Shown here: piece by piece, positions 35,601 through 49,000 of the stretch
Numbering within the stretch: position 1 is the stretch's first letter
How the letters are laid out: the number at the start of each line of letters is the position of its first letter
From: Stenogyne calaminthoides
Taxonomy: Eukaryota; Streptophyta; Magnoliopsida; Lamiales; Lamiaceae
Length of the DNA: 64,000 nt
NCBI GenBank assembly: GCA_037126765.1
Contig: JBBCBC010000012.1
Coordinates: forward strand, 1,736,001 to 1,800,000
Reading direction: 5' to 3'
Notes under the pieces: model-generated
Seen by the model: the letters and a program-made list of their open reading frames with translations, nothing else
The model's database searches: none
What the model was told of the DNA's origin: nothing
Translations under genes and position numbers: made by a program

Positions 35601-36581
35601 TCAACTGAGATTTATGGCTTACTAATTTTGAATATTAATAATTCAAATTAGCGGGTTTTAATTATATGTCTAAAAACATAAGAAATCAAAGTATTTTGGC
35701 TCTCCCTTATAAATTAATTAGGAAATAAACTGATGACGTAACCCTTAAGTAAGAGTCGATTGACACAGCACACCTTATCTCATTTCACCAATCGAACTAG
35801 CTCTACACGTATGTGACGTTAATTATTATACAATAATTTTATAATTATTATATAATCATATTCATTGCAGAGTAGGTCTCTTGTGAACATAATTCACATA
35901 AACTATTTTTTTCGAGCGTCAGTGTTACACATAAGCACTATCATTGTTTAAAAAATATTTAACGCAAAATAATATTTCCTCCGTCTACCAAAATTGTGTT
36001 CACTTTTCTTATTTGTCCATCCACTAAAACCGTGTTCATTCCTTTTATGGACACACACTTTATCTCCACTTTCCAACCATTACTTAATTACTCATATTGT
36101 CATTATCCACAAAATTCACTTTATTTATAAATGAACTCCACAATACCCTATAATACCTTTTACTTTATTAATTTATCTATATTTTTTATAGAACATGTGT
36201 CCAAAAAATTGTGCACAATTTTAATAAATGAAGCCGAAAGGAATAATATTTATGCATAATAGTGAAAATATTAAAAAAAATAAAATAAAAAAAATCATGA
36301 AGTCAGTTCACTTTTTCATAATACAACCCAATTTTAACCAAAATCTTCAAATTATAAAAATTTCAAAAAACAAATTTCCTCGAACTCCATGAAGCAAGAC
36401 AACCTCCCGGTTGCAAAGTGAACATTTCATATCGATTTCGCTCTGATCTCTCCACTCCGGCATTCCCACACTAAACTCCAGCTCCAATCTCTCCACACTC
36501 ATCAATCAATCAAGTTCCAAGTTCGCCATTTTTCCCTGTTCAATTTATCTCGCTCGTTCTTTCTTCGAAGTTAAGCAACAA
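35601..36581 (+). promoter_or_regulatory. Upstream region and 5' UTR of the polygalacturonase-like gene, with a Stowaway-like MITE
   Basis: The last 140 bases before the ATG at 36582 are CT-rich, like a plant 5' UTR. A MITE at about 35972-36246 has ends TTTCCTCCGTCTACC and the reverse complement of GAAGCCGAAAGGAATA, with matching AAATTGTG arms. No clear TATA box was identified. Confidence 0.5.
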
Positions 36582-39500
36582 ATGGGGGATCCATCACGAT
36601 TCCCCACACGCAGCAGCAGTTTCCGAATCAGATCCGATCACCGGCTGCGTTTGCTGGAATCGGCAATCCCTTCATCCCTCCACCGCCGCACTGTGCTTGC
36701 CCTAATCTGGGCCGTTGGGTTCTTCCTAATAATCGCCTGGCAAAGGGCGTCCGTCGACCGCTTATGGGGTGCCCCACCGCCGCGGCCCATCCCTAGACTC
36801 CGCTCGCCGGTGTTCAATCTCACCGACTTCGGAGCGGTGGGAGATGGCGTCACTATGAACACGAAGGCGTTCGAGAGGGCAATTTCGGAAATTCGGTGGC
36901 GCGGTGGTGGGCAGCTGAATGTGGAGCCTGGGCGGTGGCTAACGGCACCGTTTAACCTCACTAGTCACATCACGTTGTTTCTCGCTGTAAACGCCGTTAT
37001 TCTGGGAATTGATGTGAGTGGCGCCTTTTTTCCTCTCTATGCTGTTCTATAATTGGTGAAGAATTTAACTACTGTTTACTGGATAATACCTGAATTTACT
37101 TACATAAATGCTAGCTATTTGCAGCTGCTTGCTCACCATGTCTTCATAATTAGATTTAATAGGGTTACTTTTTTTTTTTTGAATGTGTGTCATGAAAATG
37201 AACCCTTGCCAACTTTTTCCATGATGAAATGACAATGCACTTCAATTTAACGTGATAATTGGATTTGAATAGTGCTAACAGCAATCGTTGTTATCATACG
37301 GGATAATTGCTGGATATCTTGTGTTCTCCTAGTCGTCTTAAACCATATTTAATTATCCCCTCACATATACTGAGTACTGGTGCCTAAATTCTGCCTTTGC
37401 TCAACTTTTAGAAACTATGGGTTGTATTGTGCTTCTTTACTTTCACTAAAGTTCCATAACATAAGTATTATATTCATAGGGAAATCTCATGTCCAGAAAA
37501 GAACTTTCCAATTCAGTATAACTATATACATCAACTACATTCAATTTCCCTTCTAGAGGTGCATGTCAGAAACACAATTCCGTTTCTGGAGTACCTTTCA
37601 AGTACTTTTAGTTTGTGTTTGGATTGAAAGTTCTGAGGATGGATTTAACTCCAATAGCAACAAAACTATTGATGATTGTTTGGCATGATATGTATTTCAT
37701 TTCGAAAAAATATTTTAGGTGATCTTTGCGGAGTTAAAATCCACTCTAATTTGGGTGGATTTGGAATACACACATTCCAGTTGCAGCCTAATATTTTAGT
37801 AGACCGCCCCAAGATTTGTTCACTAGATAGGGCATAATTGGCTAACAACTTATACTGCAAAGGCTTAATTTTGATGAAAATAACAAACTGGATAAGATTG
37901 CCTACTTGTTTTTGATTCTGCTCTTGTTAAACCTCCTCTCACCATTAAGCCTGAGTTTAGGTTAATGTTCCTTAATTAGCAACTGATCTGTGTCCTAGCG
38001 AGATCAAGTACATATGTCCTCTTAAAAAAGAATGATCACTGTACCGCACCTAGCAACTTCCATCCAAAGAAGTATTCAAGACGACCTATATCTTTTTTTA
38101 CTCAAACTTGCCATCTAGGTACCACCCTTTCCAAGATTTCTACAATAAGTGTTCATATCCAATAGGAATCATTATTGTATCACCATGCACTATACTAGTG
38201 GCTCTCATGGAGAAGAAATTATGATAAAGACTTTGTTTATGTAGTTCCCCATCACTTCACAGCTTAAGGAACTACTATTGGAGTTTTAGCTATATAAACT
38301 TATTAAGTGATTCAATTTTTGCATCAATTAACCCCTTTTTCAAATCCCGAAGGAGGGTCCAAATTCCAAACACATATTGACATGATAATCTGTGTTAGGC
38401 ATTTTTTACTTCTAAATGCTGAATTGCCCAATCAAGATTTGCAGCTTATGCTACAGTGTAAATATTTCCATGTAGTTTATAATGTTTCATAGGTTTGACC
38501 TTATTGAGGATCACTTTGTTACTATTTTTAATATAATCCTGTGTGATTGCATAAGCAATTGATGGTTGAGTCCTGGAGAGTTATGCCTATCCTTAATATT
38601 CTTCCTCGTTCCATTTGGTTTCATATGCTCCACTGGATTGCATAAGTAAAGCTAGTATGATCTATGATGTTGTAAATAAAACATGGTTCTTGCTTAGAGT
38701 ATATTGCATAATAAAACGATTCTATACTTGAAAAATAACCTGTTAGGCTGAAATAGTTAACTGTGGATTACAAGCACTCCCATTTGCTGACCACTGTCAA
38801 TTATTTGTGGACCAAAAGTCTTGGAAAGACGTCTTCTTATGTCCACATTGTTTCTTCTCTGCCTACTCTATAACTAGTCTATGTTAAATAAGATTCTGGT
38901 TAGCAACCCTGAATCATTCTCCTTTTATTATTAGGTCACCGTGTCAGATCATACGGTAAATTGGTGAATTTTAAATACTTATTTTTATTTCATAATCCTT
39001 ATTATCTATATCTAGTGAAGTCCTAACTCCTGCCAATGGAAATAGAGAGATTATGAAGCTGGAGGAACAAAGATAATGATATCTGATATGAGAACCTTTT
39101 TCTTTTTGGGTGAGACAGGATGAGAATCATTGGCCACTGATGCCTCCTTTACCATCATACGGTTATGGAAGAGAACGGGCTGGACCGCGGTATGGAAGTT
39201 TGATCCATGGTCAAAATCTACATGATGTTGTGATAACAGGTGAGATATTATTTACATGTAATCTCCGTCTTGTTTTTCCTTTTTTTCTTTTTCTTTTGCT
39301 GTGGTGTTTCAGATGCATTTCTTTTGTTCTATTAGCTTGTTTCTCTCTTGATTACTCAACGGTTTGGTTAACACTCAACAGGACACAATGGCACCATCGA
39401 TGGACAAGGTCAGGCATGGTGGACTAAGTTTCAAAAAGGTCAACTCAATCATACGAGGGGTCCACTTATTCAGCTGATGTGGTCAAGAGATATTCAAATA

Positions 39501-39994
39501 TCTGATGTGACTCTGCGTGATTCTCCATTCTGGACCCTTCATCCGTACGACTGCCAGAATGTTACCATACAAAATGTGACCATATTGGCGCCACTATCTG
39601 GTGCCCCAAATACTGATGGGATAGATCCTGGTAAATTTGGATATTTCATGTCATTATCTAATTCTTTTTGACAAATTCATGGTAGGTTATGATCTTTAAA
39701 GTACAGTATTCATGAGTAATGGCTCTATCTTTGTTGGGTAGTGTTCTAAAATAATTGGATCCACACATTGGCTGATTATGTAATTCTATCCATACTCACA
39801 TTTCTGGTATGGAACTGATAGTTTTGAAAGTAGGATCCTCTAGGTGAAGAGATTTATAAATATTTCGTGGAGAGAATAAATACGCAAAGCTTTGTTTTTC
39901 TTCTTTCTAAAAAGTCAATTGACAAAATATTGGCCATGTGGAACAAACTAGCTCAAACATCTAAAGCAAGTAAAACTGATGGTTATATACCACG

Positions 39995-40040
<46 letters not shown>

Positions 40041-42648
40041 TTTCTGTCTATACTTTTGAAAAATTGTTACAAAGATAACTTTGTCATAGTGCTGCCAAAA
40101 AAATACTATCTGAGCTGCATTCTAGAAAAGCCTGTGGTAGATCCATAAGGATGATTAATCCACAATCAAGATGTTGGTGGTGGTCTTACCCAAACAAGTG
40201 TAATCACATGAAAGCGTAAATATAGGGGATGTCCTCATGTGTTATACTTTGAACGAGTGACTGACATGTATATACAAACATGCAATTACATTGTAGTACA
40301 ATGTAGTAATGTTTGAGCTATGCTGGCATAATGATTCTTTAATACATGTGATACAAGTAAATGTGGCTGCATTACAAAGATGCAACATTTTAACTCACAT
40401 TTTAAGCGTGAATTCTAAGGGATAATAATGCAGTAATAGTATTTGAATGTTGCAGTTTAAAGGTTCAGGCAACCATTAGATCTATTTGATTGTTTTTTGT
40501 GGACTACATCTCAGTAATTTGGGATATTTTTATGGTCCTGCAGATTCATGCCAGAACATGTTGATAGAAAATAGTTACATAAGTGTTGGAGATGATGGAA
40601 TTGCAATCAAAAGTGGGTGGGATCAGTATGGAATTGCTTACGCCCGACCTTCTACAAATATTCTCATACGCAATGTAATAGTCCGCTCAATGATAAGGTG
40701 AGTTTATCTTTTTTGTGTACTGCTTATTTGTGCATATGTTTTTCAATGTCATTCAATATAATTGTCATAGGCTATAGGTGCATAAGTGTATAAATTCCTT
40801 ATATACGTATAATGCATACAAAAATATGTGTAGTGGAAATGAACAAAAAAAAATAGAATAAGATTGTCAACAAGTATAAGGCAACATAACTTTTAATCCT
40901 CTTACATTTAACGAACATGGTTGGGGATTCTTAGAAAAAAGCAACTATAGAGATGGAGGAAGAGGAGAGAGAAGACTGTCTGAGCAATAGCAGTAGAGCA
41001 GCCAGCAATAATCTGAAGAGAGCATGACATTAGCGAATCTTATTTCTAATTAATGGAATTAGGTAGTAAACTATGGCTAGTTATCTCTGGGGGTTTTAGC
41101 ATTTTGAAGGCCTTTGGGTTTGGGGGGGTATGTTTGTTATGCGATTATAGACGAGTAGGGGAAATCCAGACTTTAAAATCCTCATAAATTTAAAAATCTT
41201 GATGAAAAGTAATATTATGTTTTGAGATTTTGGTAGGGTGGGGTTGTTGCTTTATGTCAAATCAAATATGGAAAATTGATGGATGTTGTATTATTTAAGT
41301 GATTTAAATATATACTATACTCCGTATTATATGAGATGTGAGTGTTATTGGGAGAATAAAAAGGATATCAAGCCACTGCGACCTTATGAACAGGAGTAAT
41401 ACTTTTGTACACCAGTTGTATGGGGCAATTGTGCAATTGTGCATAACTAATACTTTTCAGTTAACACAACTAGTATTATTCTGTGAAAACAACTATAGTA
41501 CCTTTTAGTAAAACAACTAATACCATTTAAAAACACACTTGAGTTGCACGATGCACCTAGTGTATACAAGTTTTTTGTCTATAAACTATATTTATTTTTG
41601 GTCCCTCTGGTTAGATAGGGGCAGAAGAATTTTGAGGATAGAAGGAAGTCTCTAGAGAAAGAGTGTGACAAGGTTAAGTTTAGGGTTGCATGGTGGGTTT
41701 CAAGCCAAAAGGATTTCAATAGCCATTTGTGTCTGATATTGTTAGAGATTGCAGTTGTGTTTTTTTAGTCACTTTGTAAGTCATCGAAGGATTCCCTCAT
41801 CCCTTCATATCTTTGTCTTTTTAGCTTCTTATATAAAAACAAGTCAAAAAGCTTTTTGGTCCCGGTCCCACAAATTTTTTCCCCCAATTTTGGTTCAAAA
41901 AAAGTTTAATATTTTCGATTTAGTCCCAAAATTAAAAAAATGTCCAATTTTGCCCCCAAAATCGCCAGAAAAGTGAAAACAGGCTCTTTTAATGGATTTA
42001 AAACTAAAGACAACTTTAGAGGCAAAAAAACTTTTTAACTCTTAAAAAACAAAAAACAACATGCCAAATATACTTGTCATCTGGTTACTTTTCTTTCTAT
42101 TGATCCCTTATGATGACAACAGTGCAGGTGTATCAATTGGCAGTGAAATGTCTGGTGGAGTCTCAAATGTAACCATGGAAAATCTCCTCGTTTGGAACTC
42201 AAAAAGAGGGGTTAGAATCAAGACAAGTGCTGGTAGGGGAGGATATGTTCAGCAGATAACCTACCGAAACCTGACTCTAGAAAATGTAAGGGTGGGTATC
42301 GTGATGAAAACTGATTACAACGAGCATCCAGACCAAGGGTATAATCCAAATGCCCTTCCACTTATAAAAGATATACACTTTGATGGGATTCATGGGTATG
42401 GCGTTCGCATTCCTGTTAGAATCTATGGCAGCCAAGAGATTCCTGTAAGAAATGTTAGTTTCAGAAACATGTTAGTTGGAATAACTTACAAGAAAAAGAG
42501 GATTTTCCAGTGTTCTTATGTGCAAGGAAGGGTAATTGGAAAGATATTTCCCACCCCATGTGATAATCTTGACGTGTATGATGAAGAAGGGCTGCTTATC
42601 AGGCAATCGACGTCTCAGAATAGTACTGATATAGATTATGATTCATGA
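36582..42648 (+). CDS. GH28 polygalacturonase-like protein, membrane-anchored
   Basis: Five exons join in phase: 36582-37013, 39119-39239, 39382-39630, 40544-40697, 42123-42648, giving 1482 nt, 493 aa. The N-terminus is basic with a hydrophobic segment at about 37-53 (TVLALIWAVGFFLIIAW), probably a signal anchor, so secretory pathway or cell wall. The fold is the right-handed beta-helix of pectinases: NTDGIDPDSC (261-270), VGDDGIAIKSG (282 onward) and GVRIKTS (348 onward), matching the family's first three Asp and the RIK motif. The usual GHG motif is replaced by SAGVSIGS (319-326), without His. This is typical of a plant subgroup, so activity on homogalacturonan is uncertain. Introns are GT-AG; intron 1 is 2.1 kb. 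The frame is intact and it is probably functional as a cell-wall protein. Confidence 0.9.
39994..40040. repeat. Compound (GT)n(GA)n microsatellite in intron 3
   Basis: A run of GT units passes directly into a run of GA units inside the third intron of the polygalacturonase-like gene. Likely polymorphic. Confidence 0.95.
41388..41572. mobile_element. MITE of the shared intron family in intron 4 (diverged)
   Basis: The left end has ACTTTTGTACACCAG and the right end, reversed, ACTTGTATACACTAGGTG. The interior has TAACTAATACTT and AAACAACTAATACCA strings as in the copies in the Tubby gene. Diverged but recognisable. Confidence 0.5.
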
Positions 42649-43109
42649 AAGTTGATGGGGCTCTTTGCTGCCGTTGATTGGCTAGGGTATCATCCATCGG
42701 GTTTGACAGCTCGGAGGATGAGTTTCGTATCCGGTATTTCACTTGGAAGTGATGGTGAGTAATGGACAACTTATTTATTGTGGAATTGAAGAAGAGAACA
42801 TACTCATCAAGATGTTTATGTCGTAAAATTGGACTGATGCTCCGAGTCTTCATGAAGTCACCCACAGGTATCCTGGTAAAAAACAAAGGGACATTAGTGA
42901 ATGCAATGCATGCAAAATGTAAGCAGAGCAGCTAGAGAGAGCTACCAATTGATGCAAGATTGTAAAAGTGTGTGTTTTTGGATATTGGAGTCGCATTTTG
43001 TATGCTTAGATCTTGTTAATGGATGGTAGTATAGGGTTAATTACAAAACCTTGTATGGATAGATTTTAGGGTTAATTACAAATTGCAATATGTACTATTG
43101 ACCTTTATG
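42649..43109 (+). other. 3' UTR and flank of the polygalacturonase-like gene
   Basis: Follows the TGA at 42646-42648. No further ORF of note. The polyadenylation site was not located. A MITE begins near 43110. Confidence 0.5.
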
Positions 43110-43395
43110 CAAATTGCAATTTGTATTTTTTTTAAACAAAATGCAATTTGTGCTAGTTAAAATTGATCGATTACAACTTGACTCATTTTTTATGGAACTT
43201 TTTGATTAGATATAACATATAAATAATATATTTTATATATCACAATGTCAAATAATATTTTAGCAAATATCAAATTGAAGAAATTTGATAGGAATTAAAA
43301 AAAAAAAAGAATCGGGTTGAAGTTTGTCAATTTTTACTAAGCACAAGTTGCATTTTGTTTAAGAAAATAGTACAGGTTGCAATTGTTTAAGAATT
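43110..43395. mobile_element. MITE with AAACAAAATGCAA arms
   Basis: The left arm has TTTAAACAAAATGCAATTTG and the right arm its near reverse complement at about 43342-43364. AT-rich, no coding capacity. Confidence 0.6.
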
Positions 43396-43399
43396 ATTG

Positions 43400-45035
43400 A
43401 CTCTCCACTATAAAGTTATTAACAAAAAGACTCTGAGGTACAAAGTATTTTTAAATTAATTATTAGATACATTTTGTACCAAAAATACCCCTCCCCCAAT
43501 TATGCCGGTCCCCTCTCAATTATTTCATTATATTCCCGCAAACATCTCTCTCTCTAACCCTAACGCACACATCTCTCTCTCCCTCTCTATCGGCGCCGCC
43601 CCCTACCCCACCAACAAAACGCCGCTGCTTCGCCACCCCCACCCTCACGGTCTCCCACCATACACCATCATCTTCCCCGAAGCGGTGACGGTGGTTCTGT
43701 TGTTTTGATTTTTTGGTGGTGGTGATTTTCTAATTTATTTTTGTTCAATTCAGTGTGTGTTAATGTGTGTGTGTGTTTTGTTTACAAATTTTTTCTCTGG
43801 GATTTTGGGAGTAAAAGATGGTTCATTTTGGAAAAGAAAACTGATATAGCCTTTATGGTAGTGTTGGCGGATATGATTGTGAAGCAGTGCCACGGTGGTT
43901 GTGAAGCAGCGCCGCGGTGGTGCGGGGCGGCGCGGCCATGGACGAAGGTAAGCTTTTTTTTTGTTTTTTTTTTCTGTATTTTTCTAGATCTGTTTTTTAG
44001 ATCTTTTTTCACCTAAAAGGAAACTGAAAAATTGAGTGGTAGATCTTGTGTATGCTGTTGAGTTAGTGGATTGTATGAATTCATGTTCTATAATTTTATT
44101 TTATTTTGATTTATGGGACGAAGACAATAAAACATAATTTGAATGTTGTTGCAGCATGAAATAGAGAGGCAGAAATGAAGATACGGATCTTATATTTAGA
44201 AATTATTGTAATTTTGGAGGGTTTTTTTTAAGCCCACAAACACCATATTTTCGACAATAGAGAAGCAGAAATAAGACATGGATCTGGGAAGTACCCTAGG
44301 GTTTTTATTGTTTATGTAATTATTGTAATTGTTAGGAATTTTTTGTATTTTTATATGTAATTACTGTTGTAAATTTATATGAAAAATATAGTTATTTATG
44401 TAATTACTGTATTTGTAATCTCTAGAGCTTTGAAAAATGCACTCCAGAGCTCAAAATATAATTTTTTTTTTAAAAATGCACTTCAAAATTGGCCCAAAAT
44501 ATATTTTTTTAAATGCACTTCAAAATTGACCCAAAATACAATTTTATTTGAAAAATGCACTAAAAAATTGGACCAAAAGATAATTTTGTTTGAAAAATAC
44601 ACTCCAAAATTGGATCAAAATATAACTTTTTTTGAAAAATGTACTACAAAATTGTCCAAAATACAACTTTTTAAAAAAATGCACTTCAAAATTGGCAGGA
44701 TTAGAAATTAAAAGAATTTATTTTATGAAAGTTACATATTTTTTTAATTGCAAAATGAGTTAATAAAATGCACTTTGGAATAAATAATGAAGTTATATTA
44801 ATTAACAATTTAATTAATTCAGTAAATTAAAAATTTGAACTTTTAAATTTTAAAATATAAAAAGTCAAAATATGTCAGAAGTGCAGAAAATATGTCAGAA
44901 GTGCAAAAAATGAACAGAAAGACAGTTTATACTTTTTAACCATATTTTTGTACCTTAGAGTTAAAATAAAGTTCATTTGTACTTTAAAGTCACTTGGGGA
45001 GTGATTTTATACCTTAGAGTCACTCCCCCTAATGA
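43400..45035. mobile_element. Long-TIR, GC-core transposon (element C)
   Basis: Left end (GACTCTCC...GACTCTGAGGTACAAAG) and reversed right end (GACTCTAAGGTATAAAA...GACTTTAAAGTACAAAT) match over about 60 bp. Each end carries the motif twice. A CT- and GC-rich core (43530-43690 and 43885-43945) lies inside. It has the same architecture as element B. No transposase. Confidence 0.5.
44433..44697. repeat. Tandem minisatellite, unit about 43-45 bp
   Basis: About seven units built on AAATGCAC..CAAAATTGG.CCAAAATA followed by a T run. The plus strand stays open across them (44379-44711), giving repeats of the type FEKCTxKLDQN. This looks like a by-product of the repeat rather than a real protein. Confidence 0.8.
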
Positions 45036-45154
45036 TAATTGTACATGTTCCAATTTGTTATTAACCCTAGATTTTATATACGAGGCAAAGTTCTTTTTTT
45101 TATTATTATTATATACTAATCAATTTATGAGTTTGTCTTATTTTTTAAAATTTA

Positions 45155-45424
45155 ACTCCCTCCGTCCCAATTTTCGTGGGATTGTGATTGGTCATAAACA
45201 TTTAGTGTAATAGTGGAATAGTGATAAAATGGTGGGGTAGGAAGAGTTGTTTATTAGTATTTTATATGATAAAGTGATAAAATGTGATGGGTACTTGGGA
45301 GTAGAAAGTGTTATTTATTAATATTTTATGTGATAAAATGATAAAATGTGTAAGTAACTTTACCATAAATATTGAGACAAAAAAAGTGAATATTTTACCA
45401 TAAAAATTGGGACGGAAGAAATAT
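45155..45424. mobile_element. Stowaway-type MITE
   Basis: Ends are ACTCCCTCCGTCCCAATTTT and, reversed, TTTCTTCCGTCCCAATTTT, with TA on both sides. CTCCCTCCGTCCC is the well-known plant Stowaway (Tc1/mariner) terminus. About 270 bp, with internal direct repeats of ATTTTATGTGATAAAATG. Confidence 0.85.
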
Positions 45425-46078
45425 AAGCTATATTAAAAAAAATTAAATTATATTCTAATAAACAAAAATTACCCCGCTTATTCGTCACCCTCCAAATAAA
45501 CAAAAATGCAAACCACATGAAATTTCATCATATGGATCTGTCTCAAGATTCTCACTGCACAAATTACGTAAAGAAAATAGCAATAAAACATGTGAAATAA
45601 CTCTACAAGATAAAAATGGACATTATATATTCTTTACAGGTCTGATGTGCAAAAAAATTACGTTCTTGACTTTAGATAAGTTTGACTAAAGTCAAGAAAA
45701 CATTTTTTACACATTATCAGACCTTAAATATACGTCTTTTTTTCAACCCAGACAGGACCCCATAAAACATTGTACTCAATTTACCTCAGACCACCACTCG
45801 TATAAAGTGGCAACAAAAAAACACACCTAACACGAACTCCCACAAGTCAACCCAAAACACAATCAAAATTCAAAAGGTTACCGTTGAACCATATTTATAC
45901 AAATCACACAAAAAAAACCCACCTCCCCCTTTCAAAATTTCAAATTCGAATAGCCGTTGCATCATTCATTATGACTATCGGCACGAAGCACCATACAGAG
46001 CTCATAACATCCAACAACCGCCATTGAAACCCCACCATTAATTCCAACACCCCATTTTGTCCAAACGAATCCACAGTC
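45425..46078 (+). promoter_or_regulatory. Upstream region and 5' UTR of the Tubby-like gene
   Basis: A TATTTATAC box lies at about 45891-45899, some 180 bp before the ATG at 46079, followed by a C-rich leader. A short inverted repeat around TAGATAAGTTTGACTAAAGTC (45674-45694) sits further up. Confidence 0.45.
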
Positions 46079-49000
46079 ATGTCTGGTTGCAAGAAAACCA
46101 CCATAGTCTCACCCCACTCTTCCTACACTGCTCCCTACCGCAACCCCCTCACAGACCACAACGCCGACCACCCAATACGCTGTCGTTTTAACGGCGGCGA
46201 CGATGATGAAAAAGAGAATCTTGCTGCCCCAAATCGAAACGCGAAGCACGACGGCAAAGAAAACGCCGCCCCACTTGATAAAAATCCAATCTTGAATGAG
46301 AAATGTAAGCTGCTGAAGGCCTCTTCGCTGCAGCTGATTATCAAGAAACACGAGCCCGACTCGGGTGTGGGGTTCAGGAACTGGGAATGTGTCGACTCGG
46401 TGAAACCGAGTTCGCTCAACGTGTGGGACTACTCTGACTCGGAGGCCGCCCCTGCTTCCTCCTGGGCGACTCTGCCTAATAGGTGGATTGTAATGTGGAT
46501 GGATTTGTTTTGCAATTTCTTTTCAATGTTTTGTTTTTGGGGGTAATTAAGATGTGTTTTTTATTTAATTTGAATTTTTGGGTTTTGCAGGTCGTTGTTG
46601 TGTAGGCCTTTGCCGGTGGATGTTGGGAGATGTACATGTATCATAGTGAAGGAAAAATCTCCAGATGGATTTAATGGAGGAACTTTGTACAGCCTTTATA
46701 CACATGTAAGTCACTTTTTACGAGCTTAAGAGAAATTGAATGATTTTGATAGATATATGATCATGTCCGAAATATATGAATATGCTGTGTTTTTGTGAAC
46801 AGTATTAGTTGTTATCATTTAATAGTATTAATTAGTCAGTTCTAGTGGTTTTCATTGATCAATATTAGTTGTTTCAATTGAATAGTATTGGGTTTTAATT
46901 TTGAGTTGGTCTTATGTAAACCAGTTTTACCGTGCACCGGTTTTGCAACTAATACTTTATAGTTAAACAACTAATACCATTTAATGAAACAATTAATACT
47001 GCAAACTGGTTTACACAAGACTTCGCCTTTAATTGTTGATCCAACTAACTTTGTTGCATTTGATGTAAAAGAAGATGTTTGTGAATAATTAGGAGGGTAA
47101 GGGGCGGCAAAATCGAAAACTGGGAGTAGCTCATCACAGAAGGAGCAGGGGAAAATCAGAGTTCATAGTTGCTCTGAATGCAAGAGGGATAGTGACTCGT
47201 TCAGATGACAGTTTAATTGGGACAGTCACTTGTAACATTATGGGATCCAAATACCTCATATGGGATCAGGTAAACATAATATTCAACCCTACATTCAAAG
47301 TGTATATGTGGAATAAAAGATGTGAAGCCACATTGAAAGTAGCCTAATAAGTGTATTTAACAGTGTTTATGGTGTAATGTTGCAGGGGCATTCTTCAAAT
47401 AAGGTGGAAAAACAGGCCAAGCTATTGGCTGCTGTGAAGTAAGATTATTTGCACCATCATTGTGTGTTGTAGAGTTGGGATTGAAGTATTTGAAATTTAA
47501 ATGTTTTGGTTATTTTTCAATTGCTAGATTTACTGCTACTCTATCAACTTGGACTGGAAACTATAGAAGCATCAAAGCATGGATTCCAAAGCACCAATCT
47601 ATGCAGCTCAAGAATACAAATCAGGTAATGGGATGTATGTTTCATTTTAGGACAAATTGCAAAACATAGGACTTATTTAAGGACCGCAGTATTGATCTTT
47701 CAAATTGTTGCAAAAATAGGACATTGGAAAAATTCACAGGCAAACAAGGAGGTAATTTCGTCCTGTTTTACCCGTGAATTTGTCCGAGGTCCTTTTTCTG
47801 CGATAATTGAAGTTCGGCACCTGCCCTTTAAAGGTCGAAAGTTCGGTTCTTGAAGTGTAAGACCATTTTTATCGCCGGGTCACACGAACAATTCGTAGCA
47901 AGAAGACAAAAAAGAAATTAAAAAAAATTTGAAATAGAAGAAAATTCGGATGAACTGTTCGGTGCTGCAAACTAGCGGTGGCACAGTTTTCAATATTTTG
48001 AGCTGATAAGTTTTTCCACATGTCACATTACAATTGGCTATTATAATATATTGGATAATTATTAAATTTTATGTTTCAACATATTATCTATAAAAAAAAA
48101 ATATATCAAAATTCATAATTTTTTTGTTCTCTATAAATAGAGACCAATATTGATACATTTTGAATTAAAATCTCATATTCTTTCTTTTCTCTTCTAATTT
48201 TTATCATTTTTATCATGGATTCTAATCATCCAAATTATTTTTCTAGCTCCCCAAATTATCCAAATTTTCAATATTTTTTTAATCAAGAAGATTATCCAAG
48301 GTTTCAATATTAAGAGATTGGGTTGTGGGTGTTTGTTGATAAAGATGAAAAAAAAAATAAGGATTGGTTGAGTTGTAGGTTGTATATGTATATGAGAGAG
48401 AAATAAATTATTTATTAGGAGATTGAGTTGCGGGTGTTTGTTGATAAAAATAGTCTAATTAGGGAAAAGATGAGTCATATTTTTACAATTTATCCTTCAT
48501 TAATTATTACCCGATTTCTTGTTTGTAAAAAAAATAAATATGTTCCTATTAAGAATTAAAGTCAAATTAAAATTTTTTTTTAAAAAACATAACAAAAATA
48601 ATCCTATTATAATTTTGAAGAAGGTTTTATGAAATAGAGTACATAAATCTACACTTGTGTTTCTTAGTGTAAACTTTGTGATGGACTAAATATTTTTGCA
48701 TGTAGATACAACATATAAATGGATTACCCACAGGATGGGAAGGAAACCAAGAGAGAGTGCATCAGCTATTCTCAAAGGTCCCTTCTTACAATAAGGTACA
48801 CATTTTCATCATTCTTTACAACTTTCATCACACCTATGCCTACAAATGTCATTCTTACATCTATTTTCTGCATTATATTTGCTTAGTTTTCGAATCGGTA
48901 CCAGTTAGATTTCAGAGACAAAGGAAGGGCAGGTCTTAAAATCCAGAGCTCAGTAAAGAACTTCCAACTCACTCAGGAGGTAATTTGTGTGTATTTCTAA

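Noticed and set aside
46109..46419. Two minus-strand ORFs over Tubby exon 1
   Set aside because: Antisense shadows of a confirmed coding exon.
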